From the NCBI GenBank assembly GCA_964196045.1, contig CAXMRH010000139.1, positions 1 to 15,677 on the forward strand: DNA of 15,677 nucleotides. Reading direction: 5' to 3'. The position numbers were made by a program, and so were the translations under genes. The stretch comes from SHLQ01 sp964196045. Its GTDB lineage: Bacteria > Actinomycetota > Acidimicrobiia > Acidimicrobiales > SHLQ01. The notes under the pieces were generated by a model. The model saw only the letters and a program-made list of their open reading frames with translations, did no database searches and had not been told where the DNA came from. Every line of letters begins with the position of its first letter. Within the stretch, counting starts at the first letter, position 1. This document shows positions 6,843 to 13,818 of the stretch, piece after piece.

Positions 6843-7537
6843 GCGCGACAAAGCTCGACATGAGCACCGCGAGTCTTCGGGACGTGAACAGCACACTTCA
6901 CGCGGCCAAGTCGGGGTCATTCGAGATCATCAATCCCCGCGGAGCGCACGCAATCGCTGCAGGTATAACCACCGACATCACCGTCGACGTCGCGGACTCT
7001 GTTGGCTACTACAGCGCCGGGATGAACCAAGTCGGGACCGTCCGGATCGAGGGCAACGCTGGCACTGGTCTGGCCGAGAACATGATGTCGGGTCTCGTGC
7101 ACATCACGGGTTCCGCCACGATGTCGGCCGGAGCTTCAGGACACGGCGGACTCCTCGTGATCGAAGGCAACGCTGGCGCGCGGTGCGGCATATCCATGAA
7201 AGGCATCGACATCGTCGTGGGAGGAAACGTCGGGCACATGAGCGCCTTCATGGGACAGGCTGGCAACCTCGTTGTGCTCGGTGATGCCGATGCCGACCTC
7301 GGAGACTCGCTCTACGAACCCAACATCTTTGTCCGCGGTGACGTCGCCTCGCTCGGTGCGGACTGCGTCGAGAAAGAGCTCCGTGCGGAGCATGTGGAAA
7401 CGCTCACGCATCTCCTCGGGTCATCTGGCATGACCGCATCCCCATCGGACTTCCGGCGATACGGCTCCGCTCGCCAGCTCTACAATTTTCACCCCGACGA
7501 CATCGACGCAGAACTCGCAGAAGAGGGTCTGACATGA
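6839..7537 (+). CDS. mgsB: N-methylglutamate synthase subunit B-like / GlxC-type GXGXG-domain protein
   Basis: A 232-residue protein equal to the C-terminal GXGXG beta-helix domain of glutamate synthase. The start is ATG 6839, inside ATGA with the upstream gene; the frame is open further back, but that part lies within mgsA. Residues about 55-170 show the regular glycine ladder of a right-handed beta-helix: VRIEGNAGTG, GLVHITGSAT, LLVIEGNAGARCGISMKG, DIVVGGNVGHMSAFM, LVVLGDADADLGDSLYEPNI, FVRGDVASLG. This domain has no active site and links the amidotransferase and FMN domains. The C-terminal part (175-232) is helical and ends in an acidic tail. Its stop overlaps the mgsC start (ATGA), so production of all three subunits is coupled. 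Confidence 0.9.
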   Translation: MSATKLDMSTASLRDVNSTLHAAKSGSFEIINPRGAHAIAAGITTDITVDVADSVGYYSAGMNQVGTVRIEGNAGTGLAENMMSGLVHITGSATMSAGASGHGGLLVIEGNAGARCGISMKGIDIVVGGNVGHMSAFMGQAGNLVVLGDADADLGDSLYEPNIFVRGDVASLGADCVEKELRAEHVETLTHLLGSSGMTASPSDFRRYGSARQLYNFHPDDIDAELAEEGLT

Positions 7538-8880
7538 CCAACCCGCCATGGAACCTCCGAGAGTCCTACACATACGACCGAAACGTCATCGCCGAGATCC
7601 GACGAGCGGCAAACACCGGCATCTACCGCATCCGAGGATGGGGTGCGAAGCGCGAGTTGCCCACCCTCGATGACCTCGTCGTACTTGGTGCATCGATGTC
7701 GCGTTACCCCCTCGAGGGGTACCGCGAAGCATGCGGCACCGACGTCGTGATCGGCGAGGGGCGGGCGGAGATCCCCGTCCGCCTCGACATCCCCGTGACG
7801 ATCGCGGGCATGAGCTTCGGCTCACTGTCGGCCCAGGCCAAAGAGGCTCTCGGCCGAGGGGCTAGCGCAGTGGGCACGTCGACCACCAGCGGCGACGGCG
7901 GCATGACCGAGGAGGAGCGCGGTCATTCGAAGACATTGGTCTATCAATACCTGCCGTCTCGCTACGGCATGAACCCGGATGATCTCCGTCGCGCTGACGC
8001 GATCGAAATCGTGGTCGGCCAAGGAGCGAAACCCGGTGGCGGCGGAATGCTTATGGGCCAAAAGATCACGGAACGGGTTGCCGAGATGCGCACACTGCCC
8101 GAAGGGATCGATCAGCGGTCGGCATGCCGGCACCCCGATTGGACCGGCCCCGATGACCTGGAGATCAAGATCATCGAGCTTCGGGAGATCGTCGACCATC
8201 GAGTCCCCATCTACGTGAAGGTCGGGGCCGCTCGTCCGTTCTACGACACCGCCCTTGCCGTAAAGGCTGGGGCCGACGCGGTGGTCGTCGATGGGATGCA
8301 AGGTGGGACCGCAGCCACCCAAGACGTCTTCATCGAACACGTGGGAATCCCGACCATCGCCGCGATCCCCGAGGCTGTCCGAGCGTTGCGAGAACTCGGC
8401 GTACATCGTGGCGAGGTCAAGTTGATCGCCGCTGGTGGAATGCGTTCAGGTGCCGACGTGGCGAAGGCGCTCGCTCTCGGAGCAGACGCTGTGTCTATCG
8501 GAACCGCGGCACTCATCGCCATCGGCGACAACAACCCGGCGCTCGAGGCCGAGTACAACGCGGTGGGAAGCTCCGCCGGATACTTCGAGGACTTTCAGAC
8601 AGGCAACGACCCGGCTGGCATCACGACACAGGATCCGGAGCTGTCTGCTCGACTCGATCCCGAGATCGGCGGACGACGCTTGGCCAACTACTTGCGGGTG
8701 CTGTCCATTGAGGCTCAGACGATCGCTCGGGCGTGCGGAAAGTCGCACGTGCTCAACCTCGAGCCCGAGGACCTCGCCGCGCTCACCGTCGAAGCCGCGG
8801 CCATGGCCAAAGTCCCCCTCGCAGGCACCACCTGGATCCCCGGGGATGGGTTAGGGGTCCTCCATCGAGAAAATTCGTAG
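7534..8880 (+). CDS. mgsC: N-methylglutamate synthase subunit C-like / GlxD-type FMN domain of glutamate synthase
   Basis: A 448-residue TIM-barrel protein matching the FMN-binding synthase domain of glutamate synthase. Key regions are IAGMSFGSLSAQAKEALGRG (90-109), TTSGDGGM (117-124), VGQGAKPGGGGMLMGQK (161-177), VYVKVGAARP-like IYVKVGAARP (226-235), VVDGMQGGTAATQ (251-263, flavin contacts) and AAGGMRSGADVAKALALGAD (299-318, phosphate loop). The stretch after it (SSAGYFEDFQTGNDPAGITT, 346-365) sits where glutamate synthases carry three Fe-S cysteines, but none is present. The whole protein has only C67, C198 and C401. The reaction inferred is methylamine plus glutamate to N-methylglutamate and ammonia. 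A strong terminator begins within the last codons. Confidence 0.9.
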   Translation: MTNPPWNLRESYTYDRNVIAEIRRAANTGIYRIRGWGAKRELPTLDDLVVLGASMSRYPLEGYREACGTDVVIGEGRAEIPVRLDIPVTIAGMSFGSLSAQAKEALGRGASAVGTSTTSGDGGMTEEERGHSKTLVYQYLPSRYGMNPDDLRRADAIEIVVGQGAKPGGGGMLMGQKITERVAEMRTLPEGIDQRSACRHPDWTGPDDLEIKIIELREIVDHRVPIYVKVGAARPFYDTALAVKAGADAVVVDGMQGGTAATQDVFIEHVGIPTIAAIPEAVRALRELGVHRGEVKLIAAGGMRSGADVAKALALGADAVSIGTAALIAIGDNNPALEAEYNAVGSSAGYFEDFQTGNDPAGITTQDPELSARLDPEIGGRRLANYLRVLSIEAQTIARACGKSHVLNLEPEDLAALTVEAAAMAKVPLAGTTWIPGDGLGVLHRENS

Positions 8881-8916
8881 GTTTGCGCGCCTAGCGCGCT
8901 CGGACCTACGAATTTT
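8870..8916. terminator. Bidirectional intrinsic terminator with 13-bp perfect stem
   Basis: AAAATTCGTAGGT (8870-8882) and ACCTACGAATTTT (8904-8916) are perfect complements. Inside the loop a second hairpin, GCGCGC-CTA-GCGCGC (8885-8899), extends the structure. The AT-rich ends give a T-run on either strand, so it can stop both the rightward mgs operon and the leftward pepA-GNAT transcript. The mgsC stop codon (TAG, 8878-8880) lies in the left arm. Confidence 0.9.
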
Positions 8917-8947
8917 GGTGCGTGCAGGGAGCGGAAGTCCCGACGTA

Positions 8948-9238
8948 TTAGAGCTCTTTGCTGAAATACCGGATCTCGGGAAGTTCGACGTAGGCGAGTT
9001 CTCGCCAGAAGCTGAGCGCGGCACCGTTCTCGTCCCATACGGCGAGCCGCAGCTGTGTCACTCCCGCGTCGAGAAACCGTCGTTCGACTTCTTCGACGAC
9101 GAAGAAGCCATCGTCGTTCTTGAGTCGCTCAGCGATTTCGGCCGAGTCAACGCCATGACCTGCACCGACCCCTGCAGCTGACCAAAGTCCACAGATCGCG
9201 TCCGTGTCGGCAGATGTGGCCTTGCGGTACACAACCAT
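8948..9238 (-). pseudogene. GNAT acetyltransferase remnant lacking the acetyl-CoA-binding core
   Basis: A 96-residue open frame that begins and ends like a GNAT N-acetyltransferase but misses the middle. The N-terminal part (MVVYRKATSADTDAICGLW, AEIAERLKNDDGFFVVEE) matches strand 1 to strand 3 of the fold. The C-terminal part (VERRFLDAGVTQLRLAVW, DENGAALSFWRELAY) matches helix 4 and the last strands. Absent are strand 4 and motif A, the Q/R-x-x-G-x-G/A pyrophosphate loop, roughly 40 residues. The junction is near 9085-9105, where GTCGAA occurs twice, 3 bp apart. ATG at 9238 is chosen because it starts the fold; the frame is open to 9376, but that overlaps pepA. The gene follows the pepA stop by 7 nt. 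Acetyl-CoA binding is not expected, so it is called a pseudogene with an intact frame. Confidence 0.7.
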
Positions 9239-9245
9239 CGGCGGA

Positions 9246-10688
9246 CTAGCCCCAGTTGCGTGCAAGCGCCACGAGCGTGCGGACGCCGAAACCGGTGCCG
9301 CCCTTCCGGCTTTCGACATCTTCGGCATCGGTCCATGCGGGACCAGCAATGTCGAGGTGCACCCATGGGATGCCATCCGCGACGAACTCCTGCAGAATCA
9401 GGCCAGCCGTAAGCGCTCCGCCGTGGGATGTGCCGATGTTCTTCATGTCCGCCACCGACGAGTCGAACTGGCTCTTGTAGTCCTCGGGCAGTGGTAGACG
9501 CCAGACGCGCTCCCCTGCCGAGTCAGCGGCGTCGGCCACCGAGCCTGCGAAATCGTCGTCGTTACTCATAAGACCGGCGATCTTGGGGCCGAGCGCAACC
9601 ATGCAAGCACCGGTGAGCGTTGCCAGGTCGATAATCGCGTCGGGCTTCGACTCGCTCGCCAATGACAGTGCGTCAGCCAGCACGAGCCGACCCTCGGCGT
9701 CGGTATTGAGGACCTCGATCGTCTTGCCATTTCGAATCTTGAGGACATCACCTGGCCGTGTTGCATCACCGCCAAGCATGTTGTCGGTCATTGGGATGAA
9801 TGCACGAACGCGTACAGGAACACCGGCAGCCTTGAGGGCAGACATCGCGCCGATGACAGCGGCAGCGCCGCCCATGTCGCACTTCATCGTCATCATGCCG
9901 GTACCTGTTTTGATCGACAGACCGCCAGCATCGAACGTGATGCCTTTACCGACGAAGGCAAGTGTTGCCTTGGGCTTCGGAGGTGAATACGTCAACTCAA
10001 CAAAACGAGGCTGAATGGTCGAACCTCGATTGACGCCGAGCAGGCCACCAAGTTTTGCTCGCTTGATCGCGGCGAGGTCCATGACCTTGCACGCCAGACC
10101 GGCTTCCTTAGCCATTGCCTGGACACGCTTCGCCATCTCCGGTGGGGTGAGTGTCCCACCGGGCTCGTTCACGAGGTTGCGGGCAAGCATCTGTCCAGCC
10201 GCGATGGCTTGACCCACCGCCAACCCGTTCTTCACCGCAGCCGAGGTGGACCCAGCCACGATGACCTTGTCGAGCTTCGTCTTCTTCGGCTTCGACTTGT
10301 AAGTGTCGAAGGTGTACTCCCCGAGCTCCATGCCTTCGGCCAGACACTGCGCAGCGTGATTCTGATCGAGACCATCGATCTGCGCTGCCGCGTCGGCAAT
10401 CAAGGTCGTTGCTGCGGTCTTGTGTCGGCGCGCAGCACGAACAAAACTGGCCCCTGCCCTGCGCAACGAGTGAGCGGTGAAGTCCTCCGAAGACCCCAGT
10501 CCAACCACGGCCCGAAGACCTTTGTCGGTCTCGACGATCATCGTCTTTCCGAGCTTCGCATCAAATCCTCGGCTGTCGAGGAGCGCGTCCGGCAACCCGT
10601 CCGGTCGGTCCTGGTCGCTGAAGGCACCAACGCCGAAGATCTTCGTGGCGGCGGGCGCGGAACGGGCGGTCGTGATCGTCAAAGCCAT
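9246..10688 (-). CDS. pepA: Leucyl aminopeptidase (M17, cytosol aminopeptidase)
   Basis: A 480-residue cytoplasmic M17 aminopeptidase that removes N-terminal residues using two metal ions, normally as a hexamer. The N-terminal macro-like domain spans about 1-165. The catalytic domain holds GKGITFDAGGLSIK (247-260), MKCDMGG (268-274) and the signature NTDAEGRL (328-335). Expected metal ligands K248, D253, D271, D330 and E332, and the catalytic K260 and R334, are all present. Length is normal for the family. ATG at 10688 has AAGG 8 nt before it. The same bases also form TAAGGT, a -10-like hexamer 6 nt before the start, so a leaderless transcript is possible. It diverges from ung across 66 bp and is followed by the GNAT remnant. 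Confidence 0.96.
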   Translation of the reverse strand: MALTITTARSAPAATKIFGVGAFSDQDRPDGLPDALLDSRGFDAKLGKTMIVETDKGLRAVVGLGSSEDFTAHSLRRAGASFVRAARRHKTAATTLIADAAAQIDGLDQNHAAQCLAEGMELGEYTFDTYKSKPKKTKLDKVIVAGSTSAAVKNGLAVGQAIAAGQMLARNLVNEPGGTLTPPEMAKRVQAMAKEAGLACKVMDLAAIKRAKLGGLLGVNRGSTIQPRFVELTYSPPKPKATLAFVGKGITFDAGGLSIKTGTGMMTMKCDMGGAAAVIGAMSALKAAGVPVRVRAFIPMTDNMLGGDATRPGDVLKIRNGKTIEVLNTDAEGRLVLADALSLASESKPDAIIDLATLTGACMVALGPKIAGLMSNDDDFAGSVADAADSAGERVWRLPLPEDYKSQFDSSVADMKNIGTSHGGALTAGLILQEFVADGIPWVHLDIAGPAWTDAEDVESRKGGTGFGVRTLVALARNWG

Positions 10689-10754
10689 CTCGAGACCTTA
10701 TCGTCGCCGACTGCGCTGGCACCGGAACGACGACTGGCTCTAGGTTGACCACTC

Positions 10755-11417
10755 GTGGCGCCCCAGACCGATTGGAATCCCGTTCTTCGCAGTGAGTTCG
10801 AACAGCCGTACTGGAAAGATCTGCAAGCGTTTGTCGCGGAGGAGCGAGCCTCCCACACGGTGTATCCGCCACATGAAGACGTGTTCCGGGCGCTCCACCT
10901 CACCTCGATCGCTGCCACCAAGGTGCTCATCCTCGGTCAGGATCCATATCACGGGCCGGGACAGGCAAATGGTCTTGCATTCTCCGTGGGCGAAGACACC
11001 CGGATTCCTCCGAGTCTGCAGAACATCCACAAGGAACTCGAGGCCGACGTCGGGCTCCCGCGGCCAACCCACGGAAACCTCGAAAGCTGGGCACATCAGG
11101 GCGTGCTTTTGATCAACGCGACCCTGACCGTCCGGGCCCACGATGCCGCATCACACCAGAAACACGGATGGGAGACGTTCACCAATCGAGTGATCGCGGC
11201 CGTCAATCAAAAGACCGACCGGGTCGTCTTCGTGTTGTGGGGCGCGTCTGCCAGAAAGAAGAAGGAGCTCGTCGACACGTCCAGGCATGTGATCATCGAA
11301 TCGCCTCACCCCTCGCCGCTTTCGGCACATCGTGGGTTCTTCGGAAGCCGACCGTTCTCACGAACGAACGAGGCCCTCATCGCGGTCGGTCTCGCGCCGA
11401 TCGACTGGTCGCTTTGA
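10755..11417 (+). CDS. ung: Uracil-DNA glycosylase (family 1)
   Basis: A 220-residue base-excision repair enzyme that removes uracil from DNA. Family-1 motifs are complete: GQDPYHGPGQANGLAFSV (61-78) with the water-activating Asp63 and the uracil-stacking F76, LLINATLTV (118-126), and the DNA-intercalation loop HPSPLSAHRGFFG (185-197) with catalytic His185. GTG at 10755 is the only reasonable start before the conserved N-terminus (DWNPVLRSEF). No strong ribosome-binding site precedes it, but TAGGTT lies 8 nt upstream. The last 60 nt overlap, tail to tail, the 3' end of the RarD-like gene. It stands alone, between two minus-strand runs. Confidence 0.96.
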   Translation: MAPQTDWNPVLRSEFEQPYWKDLQAFVAEERASHTVYPPHEDVFRALHLTSIAATKVLILGQDPYHGPGQANGLAFSVGEDTRIPPSLQNIHKELEADVGLPRPTHGNLESWAHQGVLLINATLTVRAHDAASHQKHGWETFTNRVIAAVNQKTDRVVFVLWGASARKKKELVDTSRHVIIESPHPSPLSAHRGFFGSRPFSRTNEALIAVGLAPIDWSL

Positions 11418-12272
11418 GCCGAGCTCGTCACTGACGACCAGGACAAGCGCAGCCCAGATCCAGACAAATCCGATCAGTCGCGCGCTGCTCACGTCTTCGC
11501 CGAAGATCCGCCAACCCACGAAGAACTGAAGAACCGGATTGATGTATTGCAGCAGTCCGACGACGATGAGAGAAACGTGTTTTGTCGCAGCTGCGAAGAG
11601 CAGCAAGGGCACGATCGTCACCAACCCAGTGAGAGCGATCAGCAGAAGCGTGCTCGCCGACCCGTTGCCCGTGATCTGCTGTTGTCCGTCGAGTCCACGA
11701 ACAGCAAGCAAGACGATGACGACAGGAGAGATCAGGAGAAGCTCGAACGTCAAGCCGCTCACGGCATCCCATGGCCCCTGCTTGCGAGCCCACCCATACA
11801 CCGCGAAGGAGAATCCCAGAACGACAGTGACCCAAGGCACTTCGCCAACGACATACAGCGTCCAGGTAGCCCCGATCGCGGCAAGCAGCAACGCAACTTG
11901 CTGCCTACGACGCAGTCGTTCACCCAAGAGCCCAACACCAAGGGCGACCGAAACGAGTGGCATGAGGAAGTACCCCAGCGAAGCCTCCACGGCCTGACCG
12001 TTGTCGATCGCCCAAAGGAATGCCACCCAATTCGCGCTTATGACCACCGCAGCAATTGCGCCGTAGCCGACATGTCTACGCGTAAGCGATCGCAGCGGAT
12101 TCGATCGCCGGAACGTCCAGACCAGCGCCAAGTACGCCACCCCGAGCAAGACTCGCCAAGAGATCTGATCGATCGGGGCGACGCTGCCGAGTTCTCGCCA
12201 GAAAATCGCCGAGAGCCCCCACCACACGTACGCGGCGCCCACCAAAAGGGTCGCACGCCTCGTCGCATTCAT
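11358..12272 (-). CDS. rarD: RarD-like EamA-family transporter
   Basis: A 304-residue inner-membrane protein of the drug/metabolite transporter superfamily with about ten predicted transmembrane helices in two EamA repeats. RarD-type markers are visible: YVWWGLSAIFWRELGSVAP (15-33), SANWVAFLWAIDNGQAVEAS (79-98), LGYFLMPLVSVALG (99-112) and LLQYINPVLQFFVG (240-253). Homologues are annotated as chloramphenicol-sensitive RarD proteins, with substrate unknown. The C-terminal tail (about 285-304, KRPVDRRETDRDEGLVRS) is polar and is encoded antisense to the ung 3' end, which suggests a late extension. Its ATG overlaps the stop of the HExxH-protein gene (ATGA). It is the last gene of the Ku-polymerase run. 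Confidence 0.93.
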   Translation of the reverse strand: MNATRRATLLVGAAYVWWGLSAIFWRELGSVAPIDQISWRVLLGVAYLALVWTFRRSNPLRSLTRRHVGYGAIAAVVISANWVAFLWAIDNGQAVEASLGYFLMPLVSVALGVGLLGERLRRRQQVALLLAAIGATWTLYVVGEVPWVTVVLGFSFAVYGWARKQGPWDAVSGLTFELLLISPVVIVLLAVRGLDGQQQITGNGSASTLLLIALTGLVTIVPLLLFAAATKHVSLIVVGLLQYINPVLQFFVGWRIFGEDVSSARLIGFVWIWAALVLVVSDELGSKRPVDRRETDRDEGLVRS

Positions 12273-12907
12273 TCGTCGAGGTTACGGCACTCCAGATCGC
12301 CCCACGTCTTGCAGATCTGAGCCACCTGGGCAATCGCTTCCTCGAACAGTTCGAATTCATCCTCGAAGCAATGGTATTCACCGCCCGGATTTTGTGAGTC
12401 GATACGGCGAGTACCGGCATCGACAGCAGCGCATTCGGCCCATGCCTCGCTGGCCATGCCGTTCCGGCGCCCATCTCTCGAACTTCCCCACAAAGCGAAG
12501 TCGATGAGGTGGCCCATCTCATGATCCATCAACTCGTCCAGCCGTACGACAGTCCAGGGTCGACGATCGACCTGGATCACACCGTCCGGCGGGTTGTTCG
12601 TGACGAAGGCACCGACTCTCGGTTCGTCGATCGCCACCACCACAATGTCGTCCACGAGCCAGCCCCACGGAGAGTCATCCACGCGACTCCACGCTTGTTC
12701 GGCAATGTCGATCGGCTCGCGAACATCAGGACGATTCAAGAGTTCGTTCGCGAGCGAGGCAATACCGCCCGCAAACATCACTAATGCGATGAGGATCCCG
12801 GTCACCCGTGCCCATCGGGGAAGCTGACGTTCCCTCGGAAGCGGCTCCTCCCTTCCGAAGTAGTCATCGAACTCCTCGTCGGTGAATGTCGATCCGTTGT
12901 CGGTCAT
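12269..12907 (-). CDS. Membrane-anchored HExxH protein, putative metallopeptidase
   Basis: A 212-residue protein of no recognised family. Residues 1-34 are charged and cytoplasmic-looking, followed by one transmembrane segment at about 35-55 (TGILIALVMFAGGIASLA). The remainder would be outside the membrane, since positive residues (RQLPRWAR) precede the helix. The outer domain has DELMDHEMGHLIDFALW (124-140), a HExxH zinc-site motif at 129-133. It is followed by SEAWAECAAV (153-162), whose Glu154 or Glu158 could be the third ligand. C159, C180, C199 and C207 might form disulfides. The ATG shares one base with the polymerase stop (TGATG) and the end overlaps rarD by 4 nt, so the gene is embedded in the Ku operon. 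Peptidase activity is a prediction from the motif only. Confidence 0.8.
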   Translation of the reverse strand: MTDNGSTFTDEEFDDYFGREEPLPRERQLPRWARVTGILIALVMFAGGIASLANELLNRPDVREPIDIAEQAWSRVDDSPWGWLVDDIVVVAIDEPRVGAFVTNNPPDGVIQVDRRPWTVVRLDELMDHEMGHLIDFALWGSSRDGRRNGMASEAWAECAAVDAGTRRIDSQNPGGEYHCFEDEFELFEEAIAQVAQICKTWGDLECRNLDE

Positions 12908-13815
12908 CAGGTACGCGCCGAGGGCAGGTGCTGTTCGACTGAGACAGCTTCGGCGAAGAGATCACCAATCGACTCCACACGATCGACGACCTCGAAGGCC
13001 TCGAAGCTCAACGGCTCACCGTCGGCCCCGTCGCTCACTTCATCCCAGGAGATTGGGGTCGACACGGTCGGACGGTCTTTCCCACGCAGCGAGTATGGCG
13101 CAATGGTGGTCTTGTGTCGCGAGTTCTGACTCCAGTCGATGAAGATCTTTTTGGGCCGTTCCTTCTTTGCCATGTTGGCGGTCACGCGAGCCGGATGTTG
13201 TTTCTCGAGAAGCTGAGCGACGGCCAACGCGAAGTCAGCCGCGTGGCTGTGGGTGTGCGGCGTGTTCAGCGGAATGTACAGCTGCATACCCTTCGAGCCG
13301 GAGGTCTTCGCGACGGACTGAAGCCCTACCGTGTCGAGCACCTCACGGATCAAGAGCGCTATCTGACAACACTCGATGATCGTTGCAGGCTCACCCGGAT
13401 CGAGGTCGAAGACGAGCATCGTCGGCGATTCGAGGTCAGAACACCGCGCCATCGGCGCGTGGATTTCAAGTGCGGCAAGATTCGCCGCCCACGCGAGCGA
13501 TGCGACCTCGTCGAGCTTGCAGTAGTGGATGCCACCTTCCCGATCCCCCGGACCGAGGCACGTGCCGACCCAATCGGGTCGATGGCTCGGGCAGCGCTTG
13601 TTGAAGAACGCATCAGCGGCAACACCGTCGGGCCACCGTCTGAACGTGACTCCGCGGTCCTCTATGTGGGCCAACATCGTCGGGGCGATCTTGGCGTAGT
13701 ACTCGATCACCTGTGCCTTGGTGAACCCGACCAGTGGGTACAAGACTTTCGTGAGGTTGGTGACCTTCAGTGATCGGCCCGCTATCTCGGTTCGGACCGC
13801 TTCGGATTCGGCCAC
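12907..13815 (-). CDS. LigD-type DNA polymerase/primase domain, stand-alone (NHEJ)
   Basis: A 302-residue archaeo-eukaryotic primase-fold polymerase, the PolDom of LigD without the ligase or nuclease domains. It can fill or add nucleotides at broken ends held by Ku. Visible are the 5'-phosphate-binding side (RRWPDGV 59-65, FFNKRCPSHRPDWV 70-83), the metal-binding FDLDPG (136-141; D137 and D139), motif II TSGSKGMQLYIPL (171-183) and the third region FIDWSQNSRHKTTIAPYSLRG (D227, R244). Motif II has Gln178 where LigD polymerases carry His. GTG at 13815 is the start, 3 nt after the Ku stop, with no ATG before residue 47. Its TGA shares a base with the next ATG. The matching ligase must lie elsewhere. 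Confidence 0.93.
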   Translation of the reverse strand: MAESEAVRTEIAGRSLKVTNLTKVLYPLVGFTKAQVIEYYAKIAPTMLAHIEDRGVTFRRWPDGVAADAFFNKRCPSHRPDWVGTCLGPGDREGGIHYCKLDEVASLAWAANLAALEIHAPMARCSDLESPTMLVFDLDPGEPATIIECCQIALLIREVLDTVGLQSVAKTSGSKGMQLYIPLNTPHTHSHAADFALAVAQLLEKQHPARVTANMAKKERPKKIFIDWSQNSRHKTTIAPYSLRGKDRPTVSTPISWDEVSDGADGEPLSFEAFEVVDRVESIGDLFAEAVSVEQHLPSART

Positions 13816-13818
13816 CTA

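Noticed and set aside
9239..9376. Upstream extension of the GNAT remnant.
   Set aside because: It overlaps the pepA coding end, and its translation does not resemble GNAT sequence. The fold begins at ATG 9238.
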